Assembly: GCA_021399405.1 (NCBI GenBank)
Contig: JAAFKL010000310.1
Span: 1 to 11,344, forward strand
DNA length: 11,344 nt
Reading direction: 5' to 3'
Source: Candidatus Heimdallarchaeota archaeon
Lineage (GTDB): Archaea; Asgardarchaeota; Heimdallarchaeia; Heimdallarchaeales; Kariarchaeaceae
Part shown: positions 1 to 6,620 of the stretch, piece by piece
Position numbering within the stretch: the stretch's first letter is position 1
Layout: each line of letters begins with the position of its first letter
Notes under the pieces: generated by a model
Told to the model about the DNA's origin: nothing
Databases searched by the model: none
Seen by the model: only the letters and a program-made list of their open reading frames with translations
Made by a program: the position numbers and the translations under genes

Positions 1-773
1 TAAATAGGAAATATGCACATCGTGCAAAATCGAAACATAAAACAATAATAAGATCAGTCGATGTAGAAAAAACATTCGGACATGATATACATGCTTTACA
101 AGGTGTATCCTTCGATGTCTTTGAAGGTGAAGTCGTCGTTATAATTGGTGCATCCGGGTCTGGTAAAAGTACAATTCTTAGATGTATCAACAGACTTGTT
201 GAACCGACTAGTGGCAAGGTATATTTGGAAAATACTGAAATTAATTCTGCTACGACAAACATAAATGAAATTAGATCAGAAATAGGAATGGTTTTCCAGT
301 CATTTGAGTTGTTCAGCCACTTAAAAGTACTTAATAATATTACTTTAGGTTTAATTAAGGTCAGGAAAATGGCTCCCAAAAAAGCCGAGGAGGTTGCAAT
401 AAAAACACTTGAAAAAGTCAATTTACTTGATAAAATCTCATCTTACCCTGGTGAGTTATCAGGTGGACAAAAACAAAGAGTTGCTATTGCGAGGGCCTTA
501 GCAATGAATCCAAAGGTAATGTTGTTTGATGAACCAACTTCCGCATTAGATCCGGAATTAATCGGTTCTGTACTTGAAACGATGGTCAAATTGGCAAATG
601 AGGGGATGACAATGGTGGTTGTTACTCATGAAATTGGTTTTGCTAAAGAAGTTGGAGATTGGTTGATATATATGGATGAGGGGAAAATTATTGAGGAAGG
701 AACTCCTAGAGAGGTTTTGGAAAATCCTAAAAGTGATAGGATGAAAGATTTCCTTAGTCAGGTATTGCAATAA
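1..773 (+). CDS. Polar amino acid ABC transporter ATPase (GlnQ/HisP type), 5'-partial
   Basis: This is the cytoplasmic ATPase that powers amino-acid import. The frame is open from base 3 and shows about 256 residues. Counting from base 3, it has the Walker A motif GASGSGKST at residues 49-57 (bases 147-173), a Q-loop at Q99, the signature LSGGQ at 152-156, Walker B LFDEP with D176/E177, a D-loop SALD, and the switch histidine H209 in VVTHE. All catalytic elements are intact. A TTG at 225 would give a shorter ORF but would remove Walker A, so it cannot be the start. No ATG, GTG or TTG lies in frame before it. The gene therefore begins left of the window, possibly after or fused to a permease, or at a non-standard codon; a tandem ATA sits at 45-50, where GlnQ proteins normally begin. 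It converges on the binding-protein gene at 880-1920, a likely partner. Confidence 0.93.
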   Translation, partial: NRKYAHRAKSKHKTIIRSVDVEKTFGHDIHALQGVSFDVFEGEVVVIIGASGSGKSTILRCINRLVEPTSGKVYLENTEINSATTNINEIRSEIGMVFQSFELFSHLKVLNNITLGLIKVRKMAPKKAEEVAIKTLEKVNLLDKISSYPGELSGGQKQRVAIARALAMNPKVMLFDEPTSALDPELIGSVLETMVKLANEGMTMVVVTHEIGFAKEVGDWLIYMDEGKIIEEGTPREVLENPKSDRMKDFLSQVLQ

Positions 774-795
774 ATTCCAAATTTCTGACTAAATC

Positions 796-801
796 TTTTT
801 T
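796..801 (+). terminator. Oligo-T tract after the ABC ATPase
   Basis: A run of six T lies 22 bp after the ATPase stop codon, in the 106-bp gap between two convergent genes. Archaeal RNA polymerase terminates at T-runs without needing a hairpin. No hairpin is apparent here. Confidence 0.4.
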
Positions 802-879
802 CCTCTATATTGGGTATGATAATTCATTTATTAGAAATTGATTTATTCTTTAAAACTATAATTTAGTTATTCTGTATAC

Positions 880-1920
880 TTATGATCTATATTTCCTGAT
901 TATTATTGGTAATGCAAGGAATGCAATTATTACTGACATAAATGGAATTGGTAAGAATCCGTCATCACTTGGCTCATCAGAGTTCTCTCGCATTGCGATT
1001 CCAAGTAATTCAGTATCACCTACCTTGAATAGAACTTCAGTTCCTTTCGCTGGATTTTCGGAGGAGAAAAATGCAAGTACAGGAAAGTCAGCAACAGTGA
1101 GGTGAACATCTTTATTTTCCAAAGCTAAAATTTGAGCATCATAAGTATCATATGCCTTAATATCCGCATTTGGTATATTAGCCTGAGCCCAAATATCTCC
1201 AGTAGTACTTGTTTGAACAGATACAGATATGGATGCACTATTTAAATCAGCAACCGTTGTTATGTTTAAACCATCATCAGTGTATAATGGACCTGCCATA
1301 ACTGCTTGAGAACTAGTAAAGTATGATCTAGTAAAATCAACAACTTGATCTCTTTCAGGAGTTTTTGTCATACCTGAGATAATTGCATCAAATTCTCCAG
1401 CCTCTAAATTAGGTATAATAGGATCCCAAGCAGAGGGATGAAAAACTGCTTTGATGGTTACTCCATATGCCGTTGAAAATTCAGCAGCGATAGCAACAGC
1501 AATATCTGCGTCAAAACCACTTACTTTGTCTCCACTACCATCATCCAAATCAGCCACACCAGCAGCACCAAGCATTTCAAATGGAGAGTAAGGCATATCT
1601 GATCCGAAAAGAAGCTCCCCACTTGTAATAATATTATCAAGAGTACCTCCGCTTGTAATTGTATCTTTTGCTGGAAATACTTTTACAGTTGAAGCAGTCG
1701 TATCATCTGTAGCATCTGATTCACCTGGAAACCATTTTGCATAAATGGTATCATAAGTATCATCAGTATCAATCATTTTTGTCAGAGCAGAATCCAGAGC
1801 ATCCCGGAATTCATCGTTTCCAGATCTAAAACTCGCAGATACGCCAATTGGGGTCGACCCTACTGACAATATTGTTATCACTAAAATCGATTTTAAAAGT
1901 AATATTTTTGTATTTTTCAT
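880..1920 (-). CDS. Secreted amino-acid binding protein (SBP_bac_3 family), apparently circularly permuted, with C-terminal membrane anchor
   Basis: This is probably the extracellular substrate-binding component of a polar amino-acid ABC importer. The start is the ATG at 1920; an in-frame TTG lies 6 nt upstream. Residues 1-29 form a signal peptide with no lipobox cysteine. Residues 30-64 (SGNDEFRDAL to IYAKWF) match the closing helices that normally end this fold. After an acidic, Thr-rich linker the usual N-terminal part follows (LLFGSDMPYSPFEM, GFDADIAVAIAAEF, then GEFDAIISGMTKTPERDQVVDFT with the Arg that typically contacts the ligand carboxylate). The body stops at GIAMRENSDE (307-316), exactly where those helices should start. 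It ends in an acidic stretch, one TM helix (about 325-341) and a basic RKYRS tail, an archaeal surface-anchor layout. Its likely ATPase partner is the convergent gene at 1-773; no permease is visible. Confidence 0.88.
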   Translation of the reverse strand: MKNTKILLLKSILVITILSVGSTPIGVSASFRSGNDEFRDALDSALTKMIDTDDTYDTIYAKWFPGESDATDDTTASTVKVFPAKDTITSGGTLDNIITSGELLFGSDMPYSPFEMLGAAGVADLDDGSGDKVSGFDADIAVAIAAEFSTAYGVTIKAVFHPSAWDPIIPNLEAGEFDAIISGMTKTPERDQVVDFTRSYFTSSQAVMAGPLYTDDGLNITTVADLNSASISVSVQTSTTGDIWAQANIPNADIKAYDTYDAQILALENKDVHLTVADFPVLAFFSSENPAKGTEVLFKVGDTELLGIAMRENSDEPSDDGFLPIPFMSVIIAFLALPIIIRKYRS

Positions 1921-1927
1921 ATTCAAT

Positions 1928-1952
1928 CATTTCCATATTTTGTTTGGAAATG
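1928..1952. repeat. Inverted repeat CATTTCCA-N9-TGGAAATG before the binding-protein gene
   Basis: Two perfect 8-bp arms (1928-1935 and 1945-1952) flank a 9-nt spacer, ending 7 bp from the ATG at 1920. With the putative TATA element at 1961-1971, transcription would start near 1939, inside the repeat. That position suits a repressor operator (for instance an Lrp/AsnC-type regulator). A 5'-leader hairpin is an alternative. The role is inferred; only the repeat is seen. Confidence 0.4.
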
Positions 1953-1960
1953 TCCGAAGT

Positions 1961-1971
1961 AAAAATAATAA
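1961..1971 (-). promoter_or_regulatory. Putative TATA element for the binding-protein gene
   Basis: On the minus strand this reads as an AT-only stretch (TATTATTTTT) about 46 bp upstream of the ATG at 1920, which predicts a short leader. In such AT-rich DNA a match of this kind is weak evidence. Confidence 0.3.
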
Positions 1972-2285
1972 GTAATTAAACGTTTCACGAGGGAAATTTG
2001 ATAATGATAAAATAGAATTCTCTAATAATATTCGTAAATCATCTACAATAACATCAATATTTTTGACGATATGACATCTAACACAAAAAATCATCAAAAA
2101 TAATTAAGCTCTTTATAGTTAAATTTTAGAAAATTGCATAGAATGTAATTTATATTGCGAAACGAGAATATATTGAAATTCCTAAATAAATATCAAAACA
2201 GATTTGAAAATAAACTACAATAATCTCTCTTTAGATATACAAGATGCAAAATTCGATGTTGATAATTTGAGTCAATTTACAGTAA

Positions 2286-2293
2286 TTATATTT
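2286..2293 (+). promoter_or_regulatory. Putative TATA box for the acyltransferase-NSAR operon
   Basis: TTATATTT lies about 27 bp upstream of position 2317. That would make the TTG at 2319 nearly leaderless, or give a leader of about 50 nt to the ATG at 2367. Confidence 0.35.
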
Positions 2294-2366
2294 CAACTTA
2301 GGTTAAAAGTGGACTTGATTGGTCCATAAACAATTAACTCATAAGGGATACATTCGTTTTGAAGCT

Positions 2367-3194
2367 ATGAGTAAATATTCGATTTACAGGGTAACAAGCT
2401 TGTCTGAATTACAAGGAATTGTCGAAGTCCAAAGACAGGCTTGGGGGATGTCAGATTTAGAAATTGTCCCTAGTTCCACATTGAAAGCTGTGACATCGTT
2501 TGGTACAGTGCTTATTGCAGTCGATAGATTAAAGGAAGTTATAGGATTTATCTGTGCTTTTCCATATTTTCCAGATAAACATTATAGCGATATGATGGCA
2601 ATATTACCACACTGGCAAGGCAAAGGAGTTGGTTTTGCATTAAAAAAATTTCATAGAGAAATTGCGTTAAACTCAGAAGTGCCAATAAATTCAATCGTTT
2701 GGACTGTTGATCCCCTATTAACAAACAATTCATATTTGAATTTCTCAAAATTAGGTGGCTTATCTTCTATTTATTACCCAGATTATTACGGAGATCAAGA
2801 AGAAATTGGAATTTACAAAGGATTACCAACTGATCGTTTTTTGATTGAATGGCAGATAAGAACCGATAAAGTCGCAAAAAGAATGAATGATTACAAAGTT
2901 GACAGAATTACACTGAGCACACTTTTGGAACGTAGTCCAGCGATAAATTCAATACATAAAGAACAATGTACTATAAATGATAAATTTAAACCACGAACAA
3001 GTTTTTGTGTAGAGGTTCCAGCAAATTTTCAACATTTAAAAAATCAAAATATTGAGATCGCAAAAGATTGGCGGATGAAATTCAGAAAAATATGTATGAA
3101 ATATTTTGATACCAGTTGGGAAATATCAGATTTCCATACTTTTCTTGAGTATGATATAAGAAGAAATTATTATGAATTCACAGAGAAGGAATAA
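2367..3194 (+). CDS. GNAT-family acyltransferase, COG3375 type (probable N-acyl/N-succinyl transferase)
   Basis: This 275-residue protein would transfer an acyl group from CoA to an amine, probably an amino acid. The acyl-CoA-binding motif is QGKGVG at residues 84-89. The stretch WTVDPLLTNNSYLNFSKLGG (112-131), followed by YYG and GLPTDRFLIEW, is diagnostic of COG3375. The ATG at 2367 fits the family N terminus (SIYRVTSLSEL). An in-frame TTG at 2319 would add 16 residues and may match the upstream TATA box. The C-terminal third, after about residue 165, is less typical. The next gene, an NSAR/OSBS-like enolase, starts about 1 nt after this stop, so the two are surely co-expressed. In Geobacillus a related acyltransferase N-succinylates D-amino acids for an NSAR racemase. 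The same role here is inferred from context; the acyl donor is not known. Confidence 0.85.
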   Translation: MSKYSIYRVTSLSELQGIVEVQRQAWGMSDLEIVPSSTLKAVTSFGTVLIAVDRLKEVIGFICAFPYFPDKHYSDMMAILPHWQGKGVGFALKKFHREIALNSEVPINSIVWTVDPLLTNNSYLNFSKLGGLSSIYYPDYYGDQEEIGIYKGLPTDRFLIEWQIRTDKVAKRMNDYKVDRITLSTLLERSPAINSIHKEQCTINDKFKPRTSFCVEVPANFQHLKNQNIEIAKDWRMKFRKICMKYFDTSWEISDFHTFLEYDIRRNYYEFTEKE

Positions 3195-3195
3195 T

Positions 3196-4341
3196 ATGGG
3201 TATGCTGAAATATTTAATCGAGAAGATGGAATTAATTGAAATTGAGATGCCATTAGTTCACCCCTTTAGAACATCATTTGAAACAGAGACAAGTAATCAA
3301 GCCATAATTGTTAAATTAACTGATACTGAAGGGAACATCGGATGGGGTGAAACCGCAATATCTGAGAATCCGGGTTACTGTTATGAGACTACAAGAACGG
3401 CCTGGCATATACAGAATGATTTTATATTTCCAATTATGCGAGAATTCCAAAAAAAAAATGAATCATTTGAAATCTTGGAATGCATGAAAGTATGGAACGC
3501 TGTTAGAGGACACGAATTTGCAAAAGGGGGAATCGAAGCAGCAATGTGGTCATTAAAGGCTGAACAGGATAACCAATCTCTTTCTGAAATGTATGAAGGC
3601 ACAAAATCTGAAATACCAACTGGAGTTTCGATTGGGATACAAAACACGATACCTGATCTTATTAAGCGGATTGGAAAATTTTTGAACTTGGGATATCATC
3701 GAATTAAAATTAAAATAGAACCAGGATGGGATATTGAAGTAGTAAAAGCTATCCGAAAGGAATACGGAGATATCCAGCTGATGGTTGATGCAAACTCTGC
3801 ATACACCTTATCGGATAAGGATTTGAATGTGATGAAATCTCTTGATAAGTTTGAAATGATGATGATCGAACAACCTTTAGCATATAATGACATTCTTATG
3901 CACAAAAAATTGCAAAGCATAATTAATACACCTATCTGTTTAGATGAATCCATCCATGATCCTAAAAATGCAGAATTAGCATTGGAATATGATTGTTGTA
4001 GAATTATAAATATTAAACCCGGGAGAGTTGGGGGTTATTACAATGCATTGAAAATTGCAAAAAATGCGGGTCCAGGGAAAGTATGGTGTGGTGGACAGTT
4101 GGAGACAGGAATAGGAAGAATACATAACCTATGTCTTCAATCAAATGAAAATTTCACTATACCTGGAGATACCTCTGCAAGTGACAGGTATTATGCAGAA
4201 GATATTATTGAGCCAGAAGTTACTGTGAATTCCAAGGGATATATTTCTGTACCAAAAGGAAAGGGATTAGGTATTGAAGTAAGAGAAGATCGCTTATCTG
4301 AATATAGAATACAATCTGTAGTTTTAAGGATGACTTCCTAA
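3196..4341 (+). CDS. Enolase-superfamily N-succinylamino acid racemase / o-succinylbenzoate synthase-like enzyme
   Basis: This 381-residue TIM-barrel enzyme abstracts an alpha-proton next to a carboxylate using Mg2+. The catalytic set is complete: KIK (K171, K173), metal ligands D198 (MVDAN), E225 (MIEQP) and D250 (CLDES), and the opposing K274 in NIKPGRVGG. The N-terminal capping domain carries PFRTSF and GWGE. The loop GGQLETGIGR near 299-308 is the NSAR/OSBS hallmark, with Gln where Met is common. The Arg three residues after K274 is typical of the NSAR-capable branch. I chose the ATG at 3196 because AGAAGGA precedes it and it follows the upstream stop by 1 nt; ATGs at 3172 and 3226 are alternatives. 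Pairing with a COG3375 acyltransferase favours N-acyl-amino-acid racemisation over menaquinone synthesis. No men genes and no desuccinylase are in the window. Dipeptide epimerase activity is less likely given these motifs. Confidence 0.9.
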   Translation: MGMLKYLIEKMELIEIEMPLVHPFRTSFETETSNQAIIVKLTDTEGNIGWGETAISENPGYCYETTRTAWHIQNDFIFPIMREFQKKNESFEILECMKVWNAVRGHEFAKGGIEAAMWSLKAEQDNQSLSEMYEGTKSEIPTGVSIGIQNTIPDLIKRIGKFLNLGYHRIKIKIEPGWDIEVVKAIRKEYGDIQLMVDANSAYTLSDKDLNVMKSLDKFEMMMIEQPLAYNDILMHKKLQSIINTPICLDESIHDPKNAELALEYDCCRIINIKPGRVGGYYNALKIAKNAGPGKVWCGGQLETGIGRIHNLCLQSNENFTIPGDTSASDRYYAEDIIEPEVTVNSKGYISVPKGKGLGIEVREDRLSEYRIQSVVLRMTS

Positions 4342-4362
4342 TTTTATTACATAAAAAATACT

Positions 4363-4376
4363 TAGAAAATTTTCTA
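4363..4376. repeat. 14-bp perfect palindrome
   Basis: TAGAAAATTTTCTA lies 21 bp after the enolase stop codon, in the 117-bp gap before the next gene. It could be an operator, or chance in AT-rich DNA. No function can be assigned. Confidence 0.25.
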
Positions 4377-4458
4377 CCAAAAGATAATATTGATAATTGT
4401 ACTCACAACATTACCAATTCGCATGATTGAAATCAACGACTTTAAACTTAATTAATCC

Positions 4459-5349
4459 ATGCTTAGATTGATAGCAATGCCAATGTATATTCGTGCTTAT
4501 GAGGATTATTCGTACGAGATAATATACACTGAAGGTAAGCTTCGAAAAAAGAGAATTCACCTTTTAGTAAATCCAGGATCAAATACTAATCTTCAGGGAA
4601 TAACAAAAGGGAATGAAACTGAAGTAAATATTCAAAGTTTGACCCATATTGTAGCCATGGAAACATCTATCGTGAAACCACAATTATTGAAGAGAACTAT
4701 TAAAATCGCTGAAATGACTAATAAACCAATTATAACCAATAAAGAATCATCGGATGTATTCAGAGAGAATGGTATCTCTATTAAGCAATTGAGGATATTA
4801 GGTTTTCAAGAAGAGGTAATTGATGGATTATTTATTGATCCAATTTATATGGAAGAATTAGGAGAAATGCAACTACAACCCGTTAAGGAAGAGCCAAAAG
4901 GTTTGGTAGGTATAGGATTTAAGCTAATCGAGTTTACAAAAAGTGTACCTAGAAGGTTGAATCCATTTCGTTGGAAACCGGTCAAAAAAATTACTCAAAC
5001 AGTAATTGGTTCAGATAGTGATGAGATAATTGTTGACCCATCAAAACCACTAGCAATTTATTTGAGATTTTCGAAATCAGATGACCTAATAATGCCTTTA
5101 GATGTGCGAGCCATGGATCATCTAGATGAACTTATTCCTGATATCACACCTAAATTAATTGCTTTACCTAATGTAGATGTTTCTGATACAATGCAGATAA
5201 AACATAATGCCAGAGCATTGATTGTGTTCAATAAAGAAAACAAGCAAGAAAAGGCGATGATAATACCGAAAGCATATAATCCTGATACTAAACACGATAC
5301 GATATATGCTCCATTCGAAGAATGGGTTGATATTAATGAGATATTTTAG
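4459..5349 (+). CDS. Metallo-beta-lactamase-fold-like protein, apparently lacking the metal-binding motif
   Basis: This 296-residue protein is soluble, with no signal peptide. The order of elements resembles UlaG-like metallo-beta-lactamases: a strand and NPG (HLLVNPG, 34-40), a SLTH strand end (60-63), a helix, KPIIT (89-93), a Gly-rich turn (ILGF), GLFIDPI (123-129), then after an inserted basic segment (about 145-185) IYLRF, a helix with AMDHLDEL, and KLIALPNV (232-239). The usual HxHxDH after SLT is replaced by HIVAMET, so only the first His remains and the metal site is probably lost. The fold call is by eye and uncertain. ATGs at 4477 and 4483 are possible starts. The membrane-protein gene that follows 31 bp downstream has its own promoter but may be a partner. 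Confidence 0.6.
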   Translation: MLRLIAMPMYIRAYEDYSYEIIYTEGKLRKKRIHLLVNPGSNTNLQGITKGNETEVNIQSLTHIVAMETSIVKPQLLKRTIKIAEMTNKPIITNKESSDVFRENGISIKQLRILGFQEEVIDGLFIDPIYMEELGEMQLQPVKEEPKGLVGIGFKLIEFTKSVPRRLNPFRWKPVKKITQTVIGSDSDEIIVDPSKPLAIYLRFSKSDDLIMPLDVRAMDHLDELIPDITPKLIALPNVDVSDTMQIKHNARALIVFNKENKQEKAMIIPKAYNPDTKHDTIYAPFEEWVDINEIF

Positions 5350-5350
5350 A

Positions 5351-5358
5351 TTATATTT
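5351..5358 (+). promoter_or_regulatory. TATA box for the polytopic membrane protein
   Basis: TTATATTT begins 1 bp after the upstream stop codon and is centred 26 bp before the ATG at 5381. This is the spacing expected for a leaderless archaeal transcript, so the gene can be transcribed independently of its upstream neighbour. Confidence 0.55.
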
Positions 5359-5380
5359 ACACAATTAACTATAACTACAA

Positions 5381-6352
5381 ATGAAGATTGACGGAATTTC
5401 GAGCGTGGAAAAAATAAAACCCTCAGATATTGTTTTACTTGGAGTCGCACTCAATATTTTGAATATTTTATTTACCGATACCGCATCAGTTCATGAATTA
5501 ACACCATTACCAAGATCTATTACCACTTCTATTTTACTTTTGTTGGTAGTCGTTTCAGCTATACCAATTTTATGGAATTCCTCTACTTCAAATCAAAATT
5601 TACTTTTATCTGGTGCAGTAATATTGTCAATTGCGGGATCTATACTCAGTATTTTTGATTTCACAATTAATATAATTGGATACAGAATTTTAATAGATCT
5701 CATTTCGATTTTAACTATCCTCTCATTATATCAAATTAAAACTAACGAAGGTCGGCTCTATGTAGGTATGTTGGGTGTAATGTTAATAGATTTACAAACA
5801 TTGCTTTTCACTAATCTATCTGTTGATTGGTTTGTATCCCTTCTTAGTGCTCTATTCGAACTTTTATTTATTGGAGCCCTTCTATTTTATATTTACAAAT
5901 CTAAATTAAATGATATACAATTTGGAATTATTGCGGGTCTAACTTTAATTTCTATTGGGCTTAATCGGCTTGTTCTGGAAAGAGATACTCCACTGCTCAT
6001 CATCCGAACAGTAATAGAACAACTTCTAGGTATCAGAGAATTTGCGATTGACTTATTCCTGTTTGAATTAACAAAAGATATGTTATTCACCATTCATATG
6101 GTTGAATTCATCATCCTCACAGTTGTGTTAATCCTCAATAGGCCATCAAAACTATTCATTACAATCATTATGTGTGGATTTGATTTAACTTATCCCCCAC
6201 TTGTTGGTTTCCGAGCCTTAGCCATAATGTATTATGTAAATCGTTCTGATGAAAAAACCAACGAGTTTCATTTGATTAAACAAGAAAAGATTGTTGTGAA
6301 TGATTCCCTTGACAAGGAATTAGAAGCATTAAGAAGTGATAAAAGACAATAA
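5381..6352 (+). CDS. Polytopic membrane protein of unknown function
   Basis: I do not recognise this 323-residue protein. Hydrophobic segments suggest about nine transmembrane helices, roughly at residues 16-33, 46-65, 72-92, 95-117, 126-144, 150-172, 179-198, 234-253 and 258-286. The stretch 200-230 is amphipathic and may add a re-entrant segment. The N terminus (about 15 residues) is short and polar. The C-terminal 35 residues are charged (EKTNEFHLIKQEK to DKELEALRSDKRQ) and probably cytoplasmic. I see no transporter signature, conserved charged pair inside the membrane, or catalytic motif. It follows the beta-lactamase-like gene by 31 bp in the same direction, so a functional link is possible. 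The start is the ATG at 5381, supported by the TATA box 26 bp upstream. Confidence 0.8.
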   Translation: MKIDGISSVEKIKPSDIVLLGVALNILNILFTDTASVHELTPLPRSITTSILLLLVVVSAIPILWNSSTSNQNLLLSGAVILSIAGSILSIFDFTINIIGYRILIDLISILTILSLYQIKTNEGRLYVGMLGVMLIDLQTLLFTNLSVDWFVSLLSALFELLFIGALLFYIYKSKLNDIQFGIIAGLTLISIGLNRLVLERDTPLLIIRTVIEQLLGIREFAIDLFLFELTKDMLFTIHMVEFIILTVVLILNRPSKLFITIIMCGFDLTYPPLVGFRALAIMYYVNRSDEKTNEFHLIKQEKIVVNDSLDKELEALRSDKRQ

Positions 6353-6490
6353 AATTATCTAAAATTTCGAAAAACAAAATTGTTCTGTTTTGAGAATTTC
6401 GATTTTGAAAATAAATTAACAATCATATTTCGCTTTTACCGAACTTGATATTAATTATTTTAAACTCAGTCGGATTGGGTAATATAACGT

Positions 6491-6505
6491 TCTAATTAAA
6501 TTAGA
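6491..6505. promoter_or_regulatory. AT-rich inverted repeat, likely containing the tRNA promoter TATA element
   Basis: TCTAATT-A-AATTAGA is a perfect 7-bp inverted repeat around one base, centred 20 bp upstream of the first tRNA nucleotide. An archaeal TATA element is expected here if the precursor has a few extra 5' nucleotides or none. The symmetry may be coincidental. Confidence 0.35.
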
Positions 6506-6517
6506 TACGTCAATCTT

Positions 6518-6590
6518 GAGCACATAGTTCAGCTGGAAGAACGTCGGTTTGCGGAACCGAAGGTCGGGGGTTCAAATCCCTCTGTGCTCG
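6518..6590 (+). tRNA. tRNA-Arg, anticodon GCG
   Basis: The 73-nt cloverleaf is complete. The acceptor stem GAGCACA/TGTGCTC is perfect. The D stem GTTC/GAAC encloses AGCTGGAA. The anticodon stem TCGGT/ACCGA has loop TTGCGGA, placing GCG (6551-6553) at positions 34-36, which reads CGC and CGU (Arg). The variable loop is AGGTC. The T stem GGGGG/CCCTC contains one G-U pair and its loop is TTCAAAT. The discriminator base is G. CCA is not encoded, and no intron is present at the usual position 37/38. Confidence 0.95.
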
Positions 6591-6592
6591 TA

Positions 6593-6597
6593 TTTTT
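6593..6597 (+). terminator. Oligo-T tract after tRNA-Arg
   Basis: A run of five T starts 3 nt after the tRNA 3' end, in keeping with archaeal T-run termination. The tract is short, so this is a modest call. Confidence 0.4.
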
Positions 6598-6620
6598 ACT
6601 CAAATGTAATTGTGTATAAT

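Larger units (their letters stand above)
1921..2366. other. Divergent intergenic region (446 bp)
   Basis: This very AT-rich stretch separates the minus-strand binding-protein gene from the plus-strand acyltransferase gene. I see no credible coding sequence or structured RNA in it. It holds putative TATA elements for both directions (1961-1971 and 2286-2293) and an inverted repeat at 1928-1952. If the acyltransferase uses the in-frame TTG at 2319, the gap shrinks to 398 bp. Confidence 0.6.

Noticed and set aside
225..773. A 182-residue ATPase starting at TTG 225
   Set aside because: It would lack the Walker A motif, which is intact and in frame at 147-173. The gene must start upstream.
880..1920. 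Reading the binding-protein gene as a truncated pseudogene
   Set aside because: The frame is intact from signal peptide to anchor, and the piece missing at the C terminus is present at the N terminus, so permutation explains it better.
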